Shown: positions 1 through 11,816, counted from the first letter of the stretch. The stretch is DNA of 64,000 bases from Sclerotinia nivalis (GCA_029531795.1 JAPEIS010000008.1:558001-622000), one strand, 5' to 3'. A program made the numbers and translations. The notes: generated by a model from the sequence alone, not told the origin.

Positions 1-2
1 AA

Positions 3-404
3 TTACGATCCAAAAAGAAATTTTCCGATCGCTTTATAGGCCCCTTTACTATCACCAATATTATAAACAATGGACAAGCATATAAACTAGCGCTTTCATC
101 ATTATACAAAATACACAACGTCTTCTATATTTCTTTACTAGAACCGTAGTATCAACGTAATAGTATCGCTGATCCTCCGCCTTCTGAAGAAATTGATGGA
201 TATATAAAATATAAAGTTGAAAAGATATTAACACATAGGAAAAAAGGATAAGGAATACAATATTTAGTACAATGGAAAGGCTATCAACCAACGAAAGATA
301 CTTGGGAAGCTTCACGAAATTTAACGTATATCAAAAGACAATTGGAAAACTATGAAAAAGAAAATGCATCACTTATACAACGAAGGCAAAGAACTAAAAA
401 GTAA
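3..404 (+). pseudogene. Ty3/gypsy (family G) Pol C-terminus with chromodomain
   Basis: This is the last part of a retrotransposon polyprotein entering from the left edge. The frame with codons starting at 3 reads an integrase C-terminal SH3-like stretch (GPFTITNIINNGQAYKLAL, then HNVFYISLLEP), followed by a chromodomain (YLVQWKGY, then a WE pair). The terminal stop is at 402-404. Chromodomains at this place define chromoviruses, where they are thought to steer integration to marked chromatin. At least two in-frame stops interrupt the frame, one after LLEP and one before the GIQYLVQW strand, both explainable by RIP. The sequence differs from families B, C and D in this window, so it is a separate family. 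The start of the gene lies outside the window. Confidence 0.85.
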
Positions 405-742
405 TACAATTGAAGCATACCGCAAAAACGCTCACTCACTTTACCTATTGTTTTGAAAACCTTTCTAATACATTAATTTTCCTTTGCCATATAGCGTTCA
501 CACTTCCTCCGCTCCCTCACCTCTATCTTCAACAAACCATCCTCCCCAATATTATCAGAATTTTCATCAGTATCTAGCTCAACCGATTGATAAAACATAC
601 ATCTGATACACTCCTCAACGACAGGATTACGACGTGTAACCTATGATATCCGCGTACCAAAAAAAGAGCTGTCTACAGTTCGAAGTCTTGATCCAACAGG
701 TTCGTTAACGACTAGTCATCGATCAATAAAGATTCATTATAT
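405..742. other. Non-coding 3' region of element G
   Basis: No gene is seen here. It separates the Pol stop at 404 from the 3' end of the antisense gene at 743. Composition is less AT-rich than the blocks further right, and I found no clear polypurine tract. Confidence 0.4.
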
Positions 743-1929
743 TCATTGTTTGAAAACAAAAGCCCTTTCATATGAATCATACTCACCTAGGATATTACTC
801 ACAATATCAAAACTAGAAAAATTTAACAAATCCCCATCCCCAATTACTTCCTTGCCCATTATTGGCATACTTGATTTCGTCAAGGGAACAAATGTTTCTT
901 GACGCTTCGCCGACAGTACCACGCTTGGTTCCGGAATAGTACTCAATATACCAAAGCTTTTTGAAAGCGAAGAAGGTATATTGACCACAACAGAAGTTTT
1001 AGTCTTCTCCTTCTTGGACTTTTTAGGAGCCGAGGGTTTTCCGCCACCAATCGGTTCAATATCCTCATCATCATCATTGAAAGGTTCAACAGATTCCGAT
1101 ATCTTTTTCTTTGCGAGAACCAATTTGCGAACTTCTTCAATCTTCTTTGTTTTAAAAATAGAAGATAGAGCTATCCACTCCTCCTTCACTATACAATCGC
1201 CAATATTCCGCATACCTTTTGTTTTGTCTTTGATACTTTTGCAATTTGCTCGTTTTGCCGAAGCACGAAAGGATTTCGACGATTTGGATCGAGCAGGAAC
1301 AGTATCAGAACTATCCTCCTCATTAGAGGTATCCTCCAATTTGGCCTTACTTGCTAACTTATCCACAGAATTTTGCTCTAACTAGTAGAAAATTAATCAA
1401 AAGCATTTATAAACATTATAGGTATACCAACGAAATATCGAAACAAGTCCATACCAGTCTCGAGCAACTTCACCCCTTTCTCCATCTATACATTCAACGC
1501 TAATACAGCCTCTTTCGTATTCCGAGGTTCTCATTTTAAATTATGCTTTTTTTGTTTGCAAAGAAAAGCTTTCACTCTTCGAGTAAAATTAAACTGATAA
1601 CCATTTAAACTTCTTCGAACTGCTGCTTCTTCTGGAGAACCTGCTAGAGCCGCTTTCCATTCGCAATGCAATTGCAACATTCGATTTATAGCAGAATGAA
1701 ATACTTCTAATAGTGTATCACAAGTTTTCTTCTTTTGAATGCATTCGGCATATGATAAATCGATTCCTTTGAGAAAGAAACATTCCTTATTGATTATTTC
1801 CCCATCTGGTAGAACTTTTCTGCTATTGTAATTGGTTATGCGCTTAGTGCAGCGGAGACAAATTGATTGTGTGAGTTGTGGAGGTAAGCGAGCAGATCGC
1901 GTTGCTAATTCGGGGGCTTGATGAGACAT
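743..1929 (-). pseudogene. Cysteine-rich small-protein gene, antisense in element G, lightly mutated
   Basis: Two open frames that look separate join into one model: complement(join(743..1377,1455..1929)). The proposed 77-bp intron starts GTATGG and ends TTAG, and the joined frame is 370 codons including the stop. The N-terminal part has a CxxC pair (CLRC) at about residues 25-28 and a second cysteine cluster (ECIQKKKTCD) at about 62-71, a zinc-binding-like arrangement seen in many fungal hypothetical proteins. A basic helical stretch (RRVKAFLCKQKK) follows. The C-terminal half is Ser/Lys/Glu-rich and probably disordered. Two in-frame stops, TGA at about codon 133 and TAG at about 148, break the reading; both could be RIP changes from CGA/TGG and CAG. 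The gene is antisense to the neighbouring gypsy Pol and lies between Pol and the LTR, which suggests an accessory element gene. Its function is unknown. Confidence 0.55.
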
Positions 1930-2279
1930 ATTGAAGGTATTCAGGAATTTGATGGTATTATCGTAATATCAACAAGAGAATTGCAGGAAATTGAAATGAA
2001 GAATTGAAAAGTTTATAATACTCTGGTAGAGCAGATTACGCGTTGTTATTGTTTATATTTTGTTTGTATTTATTTGTTACACAAGAGACCAAACGCTACA
2101 TTCATATTGTTGCCCGACGGCATCTCGTATCTGGCAAATGATTTAAGAACAGCAAACGATTTCAGAACCAATAGGCTTCTCAGGAGCAAAGCCTTGAAGG
2201 GAAGGCTCTGTTACGATCATGCAACAGTTTCGTCAAAACAAGAAACCTAGACGAAGGCGTTCTCATTTCGAATCATCAG

Positions 2280-2494
2280 TGTAGGAACGTCATCGATCAG
2301 TTTGGAATGTTTAGTAAACAAGCTTCTTTGTATTGTTTATGAAAGGACAGGAATGGTGGCGAACTATAGGTGTTCTGATATCTCTTTATTGATTGAACTT
2401 AAAAGTAATAGTTTATTCATGATTAGAAAGGGTAATGAAAAGTTTGGGCTACGGTTTTACGACTAATTGATTCTTTGCCTATATGATCTTAACA
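2280..2494 (+). repeat. LTR of family G (3' part, shared core)
   Basis: This stretch of about 215 bp recurs at 49427-49639 (same strand) and, truncated, at 11056-11177 (opposite strand). All three copies end at the same point, GATCTTAACA, and their flanks differ beyond it, as expected for an LTR end in CA. It contains AATAAA-like signals on the minus strand. The full LTR may start near 2075, where TGTTAC begins, because both other copies are cut at their inner ends by D insertions. The left limit is therefore uncertain. I see no matching 5-bp duplication, but the element's 5' end is outside the window. Confidence 0.6.
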
Positions 2495-4178
2495 GATTTT
2501 TAAATTGGGAAGAGATTTAGATCTCTCTTTCAACTTCAACATCTCCCTCTTCTACCTCTCTCTCTTTTAACTCTACCTCTTTTAAATCTCCCCTTTCTCC
2601 TTCGTCGTTTTCTTCTTCCTCTTCTCCTTGCGTTTTATTAAAGTGCCACAATCTAATAACTATTCTGATTGAATCAATAAACTCGAAGATTTTGATATTT
2701 TCTATTTTGGTATAAAATAGATATTTCATAATAAATCTAAAAGAAAGATTATCTTTTTTAAACTTTTTTTTTATTCTTTTATATAAAAGATAATTAAAAA
2801 ATAATAATCAAGTGTTTTTCTTTTTTTATATTTCTATTTATTATTTAATGAAATTTCAAAATATTATAAATAGAATTTGAAATATCTATAATCAAATTTC
2901 AATTGAAAAAGAATATTAATAATATTTCTTTTAATGTTTTTAAGATATCGATTTTTAAATTGATTTTTCAAAAATAGATTTTTGTATAATTTGATAAAGA
3001 TTAATAGAGATTATTGATAATAATGATAATGATAATAATAGTATTTAACATCCGTGGGGACCCGTAAGGGGTCCCAAACCTCCCGAAGGGTATAGGGATA
3101 GACAATCCTGAAGGTATTTATATATAGAGATTCAATCTATTTCTACTTTTCTTCTTTTTTATAAACCTAAAGAAATTATTCTATTATATAGATTATTCTA
3201 TTATTTATTAATATTCGTCAAACAGATCTTTCTCATCAATTAGATTAGTTTACAGATTAAATCTAGCTTTAGAACAAGAGAGGTATTTTTAATTGAGTAA
3301 GTATCTTTTAGTATTTCGAATCTATCTATTATAAATGATTCAATTTAGAATATTAGAATATAATCCTTCAAAGTAATTAGATATATAGTTTTTAAAATTA
3401 TATTAAAATATAAAAAAGAGATTTGGATATTACAATATCCTTTCTTGGATTTTCAAAAGAAAGTCTTTGAAGATCTGTAATTGTTGGTAGTCACGTGTTC
3501 TTAAAGCACGTACACCTCACTTAAGCGAAGGCTTTTATATAAGGCTATTGTACTCTAGAGTTCTTTCGAACCCTATACGCAATATAATCTTTTAAATCAT
3601 AAAGGGTCAATTGTATAGCAAATCAAGTATCCTTATGAAAATACTATTTGTGAATATTTTCAATACGATTAAAAACGTTTTTGATCGATACAACGATTTC
3701 GGTAGTCGTATCGATACTAATTAGTGATTACAAATTAGATCGTTTTCAAAATCTTTTCAAAAACTTCGAATAACTTTATTTTTCACTCTTTTCATTCGAT
3801 AATAATTTCTATAATACTTCAATTCTTTTCTATATGTTATGTGTATCATTATTAATATCCTCCTTCAAAATCTTATTTCAAATCTTCCATTTTCGAATTC
3901 GAATCGATTCAAATTCTATATCATTATTACGAAAACTTCGAATAGCTTTAATTTTTCATATCTACCATGATTATTTATTCGAATTTCATTATTTATCTTT
4001 TTGTTTATACGAATTCGATCCACTTTCTCTTTATTCAATCAATCAGAAAGGCCGAAAGTTATTGCAATCTTAGTATATATGTTATCCTGAAACTTTTCGA
4101 TTTATTTCGATTTATTTCGTTCAATTTACTATTCAAAACTCTTCGAAAATGCTATTTCCGTTTCCGTATTATAATCAA
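2495..4178. other. AT-rich degenerate stretch, left part
   Basis: No intact gene. It holds a polypyrimidine tract at about 2520-2630, a small GC island at 3050-3110 containing the inverted repeat GGGACC-N7-GGTCCC, and long A/T runs. The stretch continues at 9989 after B1, because B1 is inserted between them with an ATCAA duplication. The GC island may be the surviving end of an old LTR, but I cannot pair it with a second copy. Confidence 0.5.
3482..3640 (+). promoter_or_regulatory. Candidate old LTR promoter
   Basis: A GC-richer patch in AT-rich debris starts TGTTGGTAGTCACGTG and carries the TATA-like TTTATATAAGG about 50 bases on, as retrotransposon LTRs do. A gag-like relic lies downstream on the same strand at about 10440-11050 once the B1 insertion is removed, which would fit a 5' LTR followed by gag. 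No second LTR copy was found, so this is tentative. Confidence 0.3.
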
Positions 4179-4414
4179 TATTATAGAGGCAATAGACAGG
4201 ATAACAGGTATCACTTTTATTGATAAGATGTAACTCGAAGAGCTATGTTTCTATAGAAGGAATGTTTCCTTAAATACAATTGTATATGTTAGGGCTCCAA
4301 GTTTTAGCGTTCTTACAGGGTACGATCACCGAATGTATCTTATTCGATGCCGGATTGGGCAGATGGAGTTTACTAAAAAGGCCAATTCAGTGATCCGGTC
4401 TTAATTTTGTAATA
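4179..4414 (-). repeat. 3' LTR of B1
   Basis: This copy of the 236-bp B LTR starts TATTAC on the minus strand (from TGTTAC) and ends at 4179. It differs from the 5' LTR mostly by C/T and G/A changes, consistent with RIP after insertion. Confidence 0.88.
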
Positions 4415-4429
4415 GTATTCTTTTTCTTA

Positions 4430-7400
4430 AGGTTGAACTTTGTTGAGGTAATTATAAGGGTTAGATTTATCAGAATACCTTCGATAATAATTCTGGATCA
4501 GTTTTCGAATATTATTCAGATAATCAATAGGTTTTTCGATTAGTTCGTTGTAATTAATCCATCGGATAATATATTTCAGATAGAAATCATTGCAATCGTA
4601 ATGTTTTTAATAAGAATTTAGAATTTCCTTTATTTCGAATTGTTCGATTCCTTTGATTTCAATAGAAAAAGGAGGCGGATTGTATTGATCAGAAATAGAA
4701 TTATTATAGACAAAGTATAATAAGTTTATATAGAATATAAAATGATTTCTTATCGAAATAAATAATTCGAGTTTATAAGTATATATATTTATAATTTACA
4801 GGATTCGAAATGGATTTAGATTTTTTCAATCTAGTTTCTTTTGGGGTTTTAGAGTTTTGATGTTTTTGATATTCAATTAAATTAGATCATCAGGATTGTA
4901 ATGGCGAATAGGAGTATAGTAGATATTGATATTCTTTATATAACGAGTTTGGTTAACAATCAATTCAGTTTTTAGGTATTCAATAATCAGGGATATTTTC
5001 TTGACAAACTTTTTGGTATTTCGAATGCTAAAATGGTTAGTGATAATAGATGGTTCAAATCTTATATATGGATGGTAATTATAATTCGCAAAGAATGGGA
5101 TCAGATGGGAATTTTCAAATCAAATGGAATTGATTGAAAATTCGGCAATTGGCAATTATTCGGATTAATCGTTCTACAAATATGAAATGTATGATTGGAG
5201 ATATTGTTCGAGTATAATGTTTGCTTTCTCAGTTTGTCTATCGATCTTTGGGTAGTAGATTGTTGATAGTTTTGATACTGTATTCAAATGTTTACAAACG
5301 TATTTCCAGAAATCAGATATGAATTGAATGCTACAATCGGATATAATTGTCGATGGTAGGTTGTGCAGCTTTTAGATATACTTCAGGAACAGACGGGCTA
5401 CTTTTTCGGAATTACAAGTACCGTAACAAAGCAGGAAATGCTTTATTTTAATTAATCGATCGATTATTACGAATATCGTATTATAACCAAAACTCTTTGA
5501 AAGATATATTATAAAATCGATCGATATATCTCTTTATGTTTGCTAAAAAATCGAAAGCAAATGAAGAACATTTTCTTATCTTCTATAATTCGGTATTGTC
5601 TAATAGCAATTATAACAATTATATACTCAATAATTAATGTAATTATAATATTCAGATTAATAATAATTTCGGAATAGGAGTTCAAAGATATAAATATAAT
5701 GTAAGTGATCTGTAGCAAGGGAATCGTAGATTAAACAAAGTAATTCAGTTTTCAGATTATTATGATTAGAAACGAAAAGCTTCCTATAATAATATAATAG
5801 ACCATTATTCTTGATGTATTCAGATAGGATAATACAGGGATACTTGGGTATTTTCTTTATCAAGGTTTTTAGAACAAATACAGATATAGGATTGGATATA
5901 TATACTTTAATAAATAGAGCTTTCAATTCTTTCAATGGTTCGAATAATAGATCGGAGATTACAATGAGTATCGGGGGTTGATCAAATAGAGCGATAAGAG
6001 CAGGCAACGATTCAAGGATCGATAGGGTTTCGAGGATAGATAGGTTTTCGGGGGCAGGTAGAGCATCAGAAGTAAGCAGGGAGCTAGGGACGGATAGGAT
6101 AGATTTAGAGGTTGAGCGAATTGAATTAGGTTCTTTCGGCGATCGGTGGAATTGGTTATAGATAGTGATTGCAAAACGAACTCTTTTCTTTAGAGAATCT
6201 ATCAGATTAGATAAGATAGATATAAACGAGACAAATACAAAAACGGAAATGGATACAAAGAACAAAACAAAATCAAAGTTTTCAGATTTCAAAATCGTTT
6301 GGTTTTAATATAAAAGACATTTATTCTTCTTTTTAAACAAATCCTTTGATTTTCTAATTAGAATATCAGGTTTAGTTTTTTGTTTACTCGATCGATAAAT
6401 AATCTTGAAGTTGAATCGGGATAGAAATTCAGATCAACGGGTTTGATAGCGATTCAGTAATTTGATAATTGTAAAATACTTCAAATTCTTATGATTTGTA
6501 ATCATTTGGATCGGAGATAGCACTTCCTTTAATTCTAGATATCATTTCTCGAAGTATCGAATAATGATTAGTAATTCTTTATTGTAAATCTCGTAATTAT
6601 ATTTAACGATCGAATACTTTTTCGAGAAATATATAATAGATTTCAGGATTCCTATATCGTTATATTAAGATAACATTCCAATAAATACGAAATCGAATAT
6701 ATTGGTTTCTACAATTATATCTTTTTCTTAATCGAAAACGATTAAAATCGATATTTCAATAAATACTATTTTCAAAACAGAAAAAGCTTTCGTATAGATA
6801 GGATTTTAAACAAATAGGATATTCTTTCGGGTTAGATTAATTAACAGATATATAACAGATAAGAAACCACAAATAAATCATCGATAGAAATTGCTAAATC
6901 TAATAAATACTTATATATCTATTAAGTAAACCGAAATCTTTTATTCGATAATCGTTTTGATCTTTATAAGATCTATTCGGATATCTTCCCAACCTACAAT
7001 AAGATCTAAGAATTTGGTTTCAGATTTCAAGAAATCGTACTTCTTCAGATTCGTATACAGATCAGTCTTCTTGAAAGCTTTCAGGATTTTTTGAATATAA
7101 ACGATATGTTTAGAGCGGGTTCTACTGTATACCAAAATATTATTTAGATAAACAATACAGAATATATCTAGATACTTTTGTAGGGTATCGTCGATAAAAC
7201 GTTGGAATATAATGAATATATTGATCAATTCAAAAAGTATGATTAGGGTTTCAAATAAATCGAAACGAGTATAGAAAACAATTAGATGTTTTTGTTCTTT
7301 TTTAATCTTTATATTATTGAAAGCAGAGATGATATTGATCTTTATAAAGAACTTTATCCTTTTTAGATTATTCAAGGATTCTTTGGTAAACGATAATGGA

Positions 7401-8520
7401 TAGCGATCTTTCGCTGATAGATTATTCAGAATTCGGTAATCGATATAGAATCATAACTTTCCGTCGGGTTTTTTGATGAATAGAATAAACAAAATAGAAA
7501 TAAACAAACTTAGACAAATAAACCCTTTTTGAAGGTTTTTAGACAATTAATCTTTTAGAGTGGTAAGTTTGTTTCGGGATATAGAATAGAGAACTTCAAA
7601 TAATAATTTGGCTCCCTTCTTCAAACGGATATTGTAGTTGTACGATCGGTGTAGGGGCAGTTTGTTGGTATTTCGTAGGGAGAATATATCGATTCAGGAT
7701 TGGAATTCCTCAGACAGATTAGACGGGATAGGGTTTTTCCTTTGGGACAGAATATCGTCAATCAAATCTATAGTAACCTGGAATATCTTGTAATTATAGT
7801 AAGTATATATTGTGTAGATCCTTATTGATATAGATATAATGTTTTTATTTTGAAAGATATCCAGATGGAAAAGCAGGTACATTGGATAGACTTTCGATAG
7901 GATGTTTTGCAATGCTTTCATACGGAATAGTTGCAGTGGTGTATTATAGAATTTTCGATAGAATTCGTTATCGAATTAGAATATATTAAATGCGAATTCG
8001 ATATAGGGATTGTGCTTCTTTAATTATATCAATCTTAAGATAATCGGATAATAGATTAGCTTAGTAATGTAGATTTTTGATCTCTTCTTGTAATGATCGT
8101 TGATTTGTAGATCGGTTAGAATATAACGATCTATTCGGTTTTCAGATAGTATTTTCTTGTCGAATTTAATGATTTCGAATGAGATAAATAATTTGTATAT
8201 TGGGAACTTGATAGTTTTAATTTAACTTCGATTTGCAAAAGTATATTCTTTGTATTCGTTATTCATTATAATGTAAGTAGAATAGGATCGATTAGATATC
8301 GGTAGAATAATAATAAATAATATCATTAGATTTGTTTGATTGTTTGTTTTTTCAACGAAAGATAAACCTTGAATTGCGATAACGAACAGGTATAATATGT
8401 ATAAGGTTTTCGTTTGATAACGATTTATATCAGACAGGCTTTGTTTCCCGAATTCGAGGAGCCAAAAGGGGACAGATTATACGATAATATAGTATATAAT
8501 TGAATCTGGGCGAAGGACGA
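4430..8520 (-). pseudogene. B1 pol relic (protease, RT, RNase H, integrase, chromodomain)
   Basis: Reverse transcriptase is clearest at 6941-7375, where the frame reads IKFFIKINIISAFNNIKI and the active-site box is YLNN in place of YxDD. G-to-A changes have therefore destroyed both catalytic aspartates. RNase H follows at about 6400-6900, integrase at about 4900-5900, and a chromodomain tail near 4430-4640. The whole stretch parallels B2 43450-47530. Multiple stops in every frame mark it as a relic. Confidence 0.8.
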
Positions 8521-8544
8521 AACAAGGGATAATGGGATAGGATT

Positions 8545-9390
8545 GGTAATGCTAATTTTAGTTTATATAAAATAATTATTTAGGAATAGGTAATCTTTTA
8601 TATAGTGATCGATAGATCTATAATGGAAGTATTCTTTTCATTTATATTTATTAGTACATCTTTGGAAATTGAAATCTATTGGATCTTCAGTAGGTATAAT
8701 CGTAACAGAAATAACAGATCGAATAATAGTATTCGAGAATAGAGCAAAGGTATAATTAACAGGATTCAGGTTTTGAGTAGTAATACAGAGTAGCGGGACG
8801 ATTGAACTACGATCGGAGCTGATCAATCCCATCAAGTATAAACAACGATTCTTCAATGTTTGTATAAAGACAACGAATGTATCAGTATTATCTGTAGAGA
8901 GCTCAATAATAACAATCTGGTTCTTTAGTTCATTCAACAAAGCTTATTCTAACAGAATAATCAGGGTATTATTGTCGTTAGCTATTTTGGCTTCCAATAT
9001 TAATCTTTTGAATTCAGTATAGAAGATATAGAACGGTTAATTTCTCTACTTCAGATTGATCAAGAGTTTTCAGACTTCGGTTTGTTTGTTCTGATTTCTA
9101 TAAGCTTTTTTTAGTATTTGTAATAGATTTTTATAATCGACAAGTTTAACAAATTGATCTTTGATATTATACAATCGAATTTATATAACAGCGGGTCCAA
9201 TTAATCTTTTAGTTATATAAATCAAATGGGAATATGGAAAAATAAAACGATCGGAATTGGTATATATTTTATTCTGTATTTGATCGATAAATCGATCTAG
9301 ATCGATTTTCGTTCTGTCAAATGATACAGGGTCAGGTATCTTTTCACTCAATTGAAGCTTCGACAGAACAGGAACGGCGGCGGAAATCAT
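8545..9390 (-). pseudogene. B1 gag relic
   Basis: The frame starts at an ATG at 9390 (MISAAVPVLSKLQLSEK) and runs through a capsid-like region with a conserved block ELKNQIVIIEL matching B2 ELKNQIVIAKL. It ends at a nucleocapsid zinc knuckle near 8600, where cysteine codons have become tyrosine codons. Gag would form the virus-like particle. Several stops break the frame, so no functional product is expected. Confidence 0.8.
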
Positions 9391-9752
9391 AACAAAAGTT
9401 AAAAGTGAAAGATCGATCAGATCGATAGAAATTGAAATAAATAGAACGATAGAGATAGGATGAAATTGAATCAGATGGGTAATTAATCTATCGTTCTTTT
9501 TCTTTTATTGTATGAATACAGTTTTCTCGATTTATAAATCGAAAATAAATTTTTGAATTGTGGATTACAGATCAGTTACCTTTGTTTCCATTTTTATACT
9601 ATAATCGTAAAGGGAGATGAAATAATAATACCAGATCGCAATATCGCTAGCTACAATGATAACGAATTCTTCAAGGAAGCTGAGCTGATTAAACAAATAC
9701 AAATAGAATAATATCGTAGAAGTATCAGTACAGATAAATAGAAGCTATATAG

Positions 9753-9988
9753 TATTACAAAGACAACAAACAGAATAACAGATATCACTTTTATTGATAA
9801 AACATAACTCGAAAAGCTACATTTCTATAAAAAGAACGTTTCCTTAAATACAATTGTATATATTAAAGCTCCGAGCTTTAGCGCTCTTACAAAGTACAAT
9901 CATTGAGCATACCCCGCTCGATACCGGATCGGGCAGGTGAAGTCTACTAAAGGGGCCGGTCCAGTGACCCGGCCCTGACCCCGTAACA
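9753..9988 (-). repeat. 5' LTR of B1
   Basis: Read on the minus strand it starts TGTTACGGGGTCAGG and ends GTAATA, the RIP form of GTGACA. It aligns along its length with the B2 LTRs at 41982 and 47539. GC content is higher than in the element body, especially near its start. Confidence 0.88.
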
Positions 9989-11055
9989 ATCAATCTGTTT
10001 TCAGATGTATTTTGAGTATGTTTTTGCTATAGAAATTTGATTCGGAGGTTATTCTCCGGATTGTATTATAATCTATTTTGATTTACTTTTGATGAAGTAT
10101 TATTAAATAATGAATTTCTATTGAATTGTATCATTTTTAATAGAATTTCGATTGTTTTATTTCAATTCTTCAAATTTTCGTACTACTATATTATATTCAA
10201 TCTTTATAATTAATACGATCTCTTTATTCTAATAATTTTTCGAATTTCTTTAGAAAAATTTCGAAATATCATTTTCATTTTGTACTATATATCATCAACT
10301 TTATTATCGATCACTATTATCAAAATATACAATTTCCCTTTTTCCAAAAAAAATTTTAATTTTTATTATTATTATTATATATATTATATGATTATACATT
10401 ACGAAACTATAATTACAATTAGCTCTTTTGTTATTACAGACGAGTTCAAGTTCATAAAACAAACTTACAAGGCTTTAAAGAAGAAATACGATTTCATTAT
10501 TGATTCTGAAGAAAAGGAATCAAATTCTGTTTAGGAATATATCTTATTTTGTAGTTATTAATATTAATATACTAGAATATACAATATAGAGATTAGTAAT
10601 GCTTTCAAGAATAATTTCAAAGATTGAATAATAAAGAATTTCGTTTTAGCTTGTTGTTCTTATTTAGTATTCATTCGAAACATTTTTTTATAAGAATAAT
10701 TTCTATATTAGTAAAACTAATAAAGATATTATAGAAAAAAATCTTGTAGATATTTTTGTTTATAAGTATTCTGTATAGATAAATGAACAATTACAAAATA
10801 GTTTTTATATTTCTTGAATATAATATTTCCTACATTTTAATATTATTTCGAAAAGCTTAATATGATTGATATATATAATTCTTTAATCTTTAGTAATATT
10901 ATTGATATTAAAAAGGATACTAATCAAATTGAATTATTTCAGAATTATAATAATAATGATTCATTTCAAACAATTGATCTTTATATTATTATCCCTGAAA
11001 GGGATGAGAAGATCACTCAAAGTATTATAAATCTTGATAAGCTTTATATTAAAAA
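9989..11055 (+). other. AT-rich degenerate stretch, right part, with gag-like relic
   Basis: This continues the debris interrupted by B1. Short open frames at 10280-10534 and 10862-11071 do not form an intact gene. Around 10440-10700 a plus-strand reading with stops (EISNAFKNNF, then SYLVFIRNIF) resembles a gypsy gag capsid region. That is a weak similarity judged by eye. It may belong with the candidate LTR at 3482. Confidence 0.35.
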
Positions 11056-11177
11056 TGTTAAGATCACATAGACAAAGAATCAATTAGTTATAAAACAGTA
11101 GCCAAACTTTTCATTACTCTTTCTAATCATAAATAAGTTATTACTTTTAAGTTCAATCAATAAAGAAATATCAGAAC
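11056..11177 (-). repeat. Truncated family G LTR
   Basis: About 122 bp match the terminal part of the G LTR (2372-2494) in opposite orientation. The outer end is the common TGTTAAGATC boundary. The inner end is cut by the start of D1 at 11178. Confidence 0.8.
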
Positions 11178-11331
11178 TGTTACGGGTTCATCCCCCTTCA
11201 CCTGCACGTGATCATGTGTGCCTTAGGCACACATACATGCACTCACTTCTATATAGTCAGGTCACCTCCTTCCTCTCCTCGTAGTACAACTATAGATCAA
11301 CTCTATATATACCTTTTCCCTTATCGTGATA
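11178..11331 (+). repeat. 5' LTR of D1
   Basis: This LTR runs from TGTTACGGG to CGTGATA (RIP form of CGTGACA) and is about 154 bp against 163 bp in D2 and D3. It contains a perfect inverted repeat at 11215-11233, TGTGTGCC-TTA-GGCACACA. Confidence 0.88.
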
Positions 11332-11357
11332 GTTTGTACTACCCTTTCAAAGGCCCC

Positions 11358-11375
11358 ATCACTTTACAAAGTGAT
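11358..11375 (+). other. Conserved hairpin downstream of the D LTR
   Basis: The sequence ATCACTTT-AC-AAAGTGAT forms a perfect 8-bp stem 26 bp beyond the LTR. The same stem with a GT loop is kept in D2 at 49220-49237, although both copies are heavily mutated nearby. Its place near the primer-binding/leader zone suggests a dimerisation or packaging structure; that role is inferred. Confidence 0.6.
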
Positions 11376-11415
11376 TTGGTCGTGCCAAATCATCTGTAGA
11401 CTTCTATGTCTGTTT

Positions 11416-11700
11416 TCGATTGCTTTTACGCTATCGTAATTCGTCTGCTTTTGTGCGGTCGCGTTTTTTATTTGCTTTTGCACAGCTTTTTTATTTGTTT
11501 TTGTGCAGCTTTTGATCTCTGATTGCTTCTATACAATCATATTTATTTGTAGGCTTTTATATCTGTTTTTGATTGCTTTTGTACGATCGTATTTTGTATA
11601 TACATTGCTTTTGTATAATTGTATTTTCTCTATTGATTGTTTTTGTATAATTGTAGTTTCTTTATCGATTACTTTTGTACAATTGTAATTCTTTTTATAA
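11416..11700 (+). repeat. Degenerate tandem repeats in the D1 leader
   Basis: About nine units of roughly 25-35 bp share a core like GATTGCTTTTGTACAATTGTA followed by a T-rich spacer. Many units hold a small palindrome (ACAATTGT, TACGATCGTA). The D2 leader carries the matching array at about 48895-49195, so the repeats belong to the element and predate the two insertions. Confidence 0.65.
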
Positions 11701-11816
11701 TGACTTTTGGTTCTATATTTGCTAATAATGCGATTCCTATTTCTATCGAGGGAGTTTGTATCGGAATCCAATGAGTTTTCGGTTAATGGTCTACTATTAC
11801 GCAAATCCTAGTAGAA

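Larger units (their letters stand above)
4179..9988 (-). mobile_element. Ty3/gypsy chromovirus B1, complete but RIP-mutated
   Basis: The element of 5,810 bp lies on the minus strand, bounded by two LTRs of 236 bp (9753-9988 is the 5' LTR, 4179-4414 the 3' LTR). It is flanked by the 5-bp target duplication ATCAA at 4174-4178 and 9989-9993. Its internal order is gag, then protease/RT/RNase H/integrase. It is the same family as B2. Stops, frame losses and mutated catalytic residues show it is dead. It interrupts older AT-rich debris. Confidence 0.9.

Noticed and set aside
743..1366. Separate 207-codon protein starting at 1366
   Set aside because: The start is GTG, not ATG, and a plausible intron joins this frame to the upstream cysteine-rich frame.
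2280..2494. Coding part of the pogo transposase continuing from 49640
   Set aside because: A minus-strand reading looked faintly alike, but three copies end at the same point with unrelated flanks and end TG/CA, which fits an LTR better.
2517..2729. Minus-strand Glu-rich 70-codon frame
   Set aside because: It is a polypyrimidine tract read in reverse, with no start context or relatives.
11416..11700. Regular repeats suggesting a CRISPR-like array
   Set aside because: The units are degenerate, spacers are not unique sequences, and the genome is eukaryotic; the array is part of the D leader.
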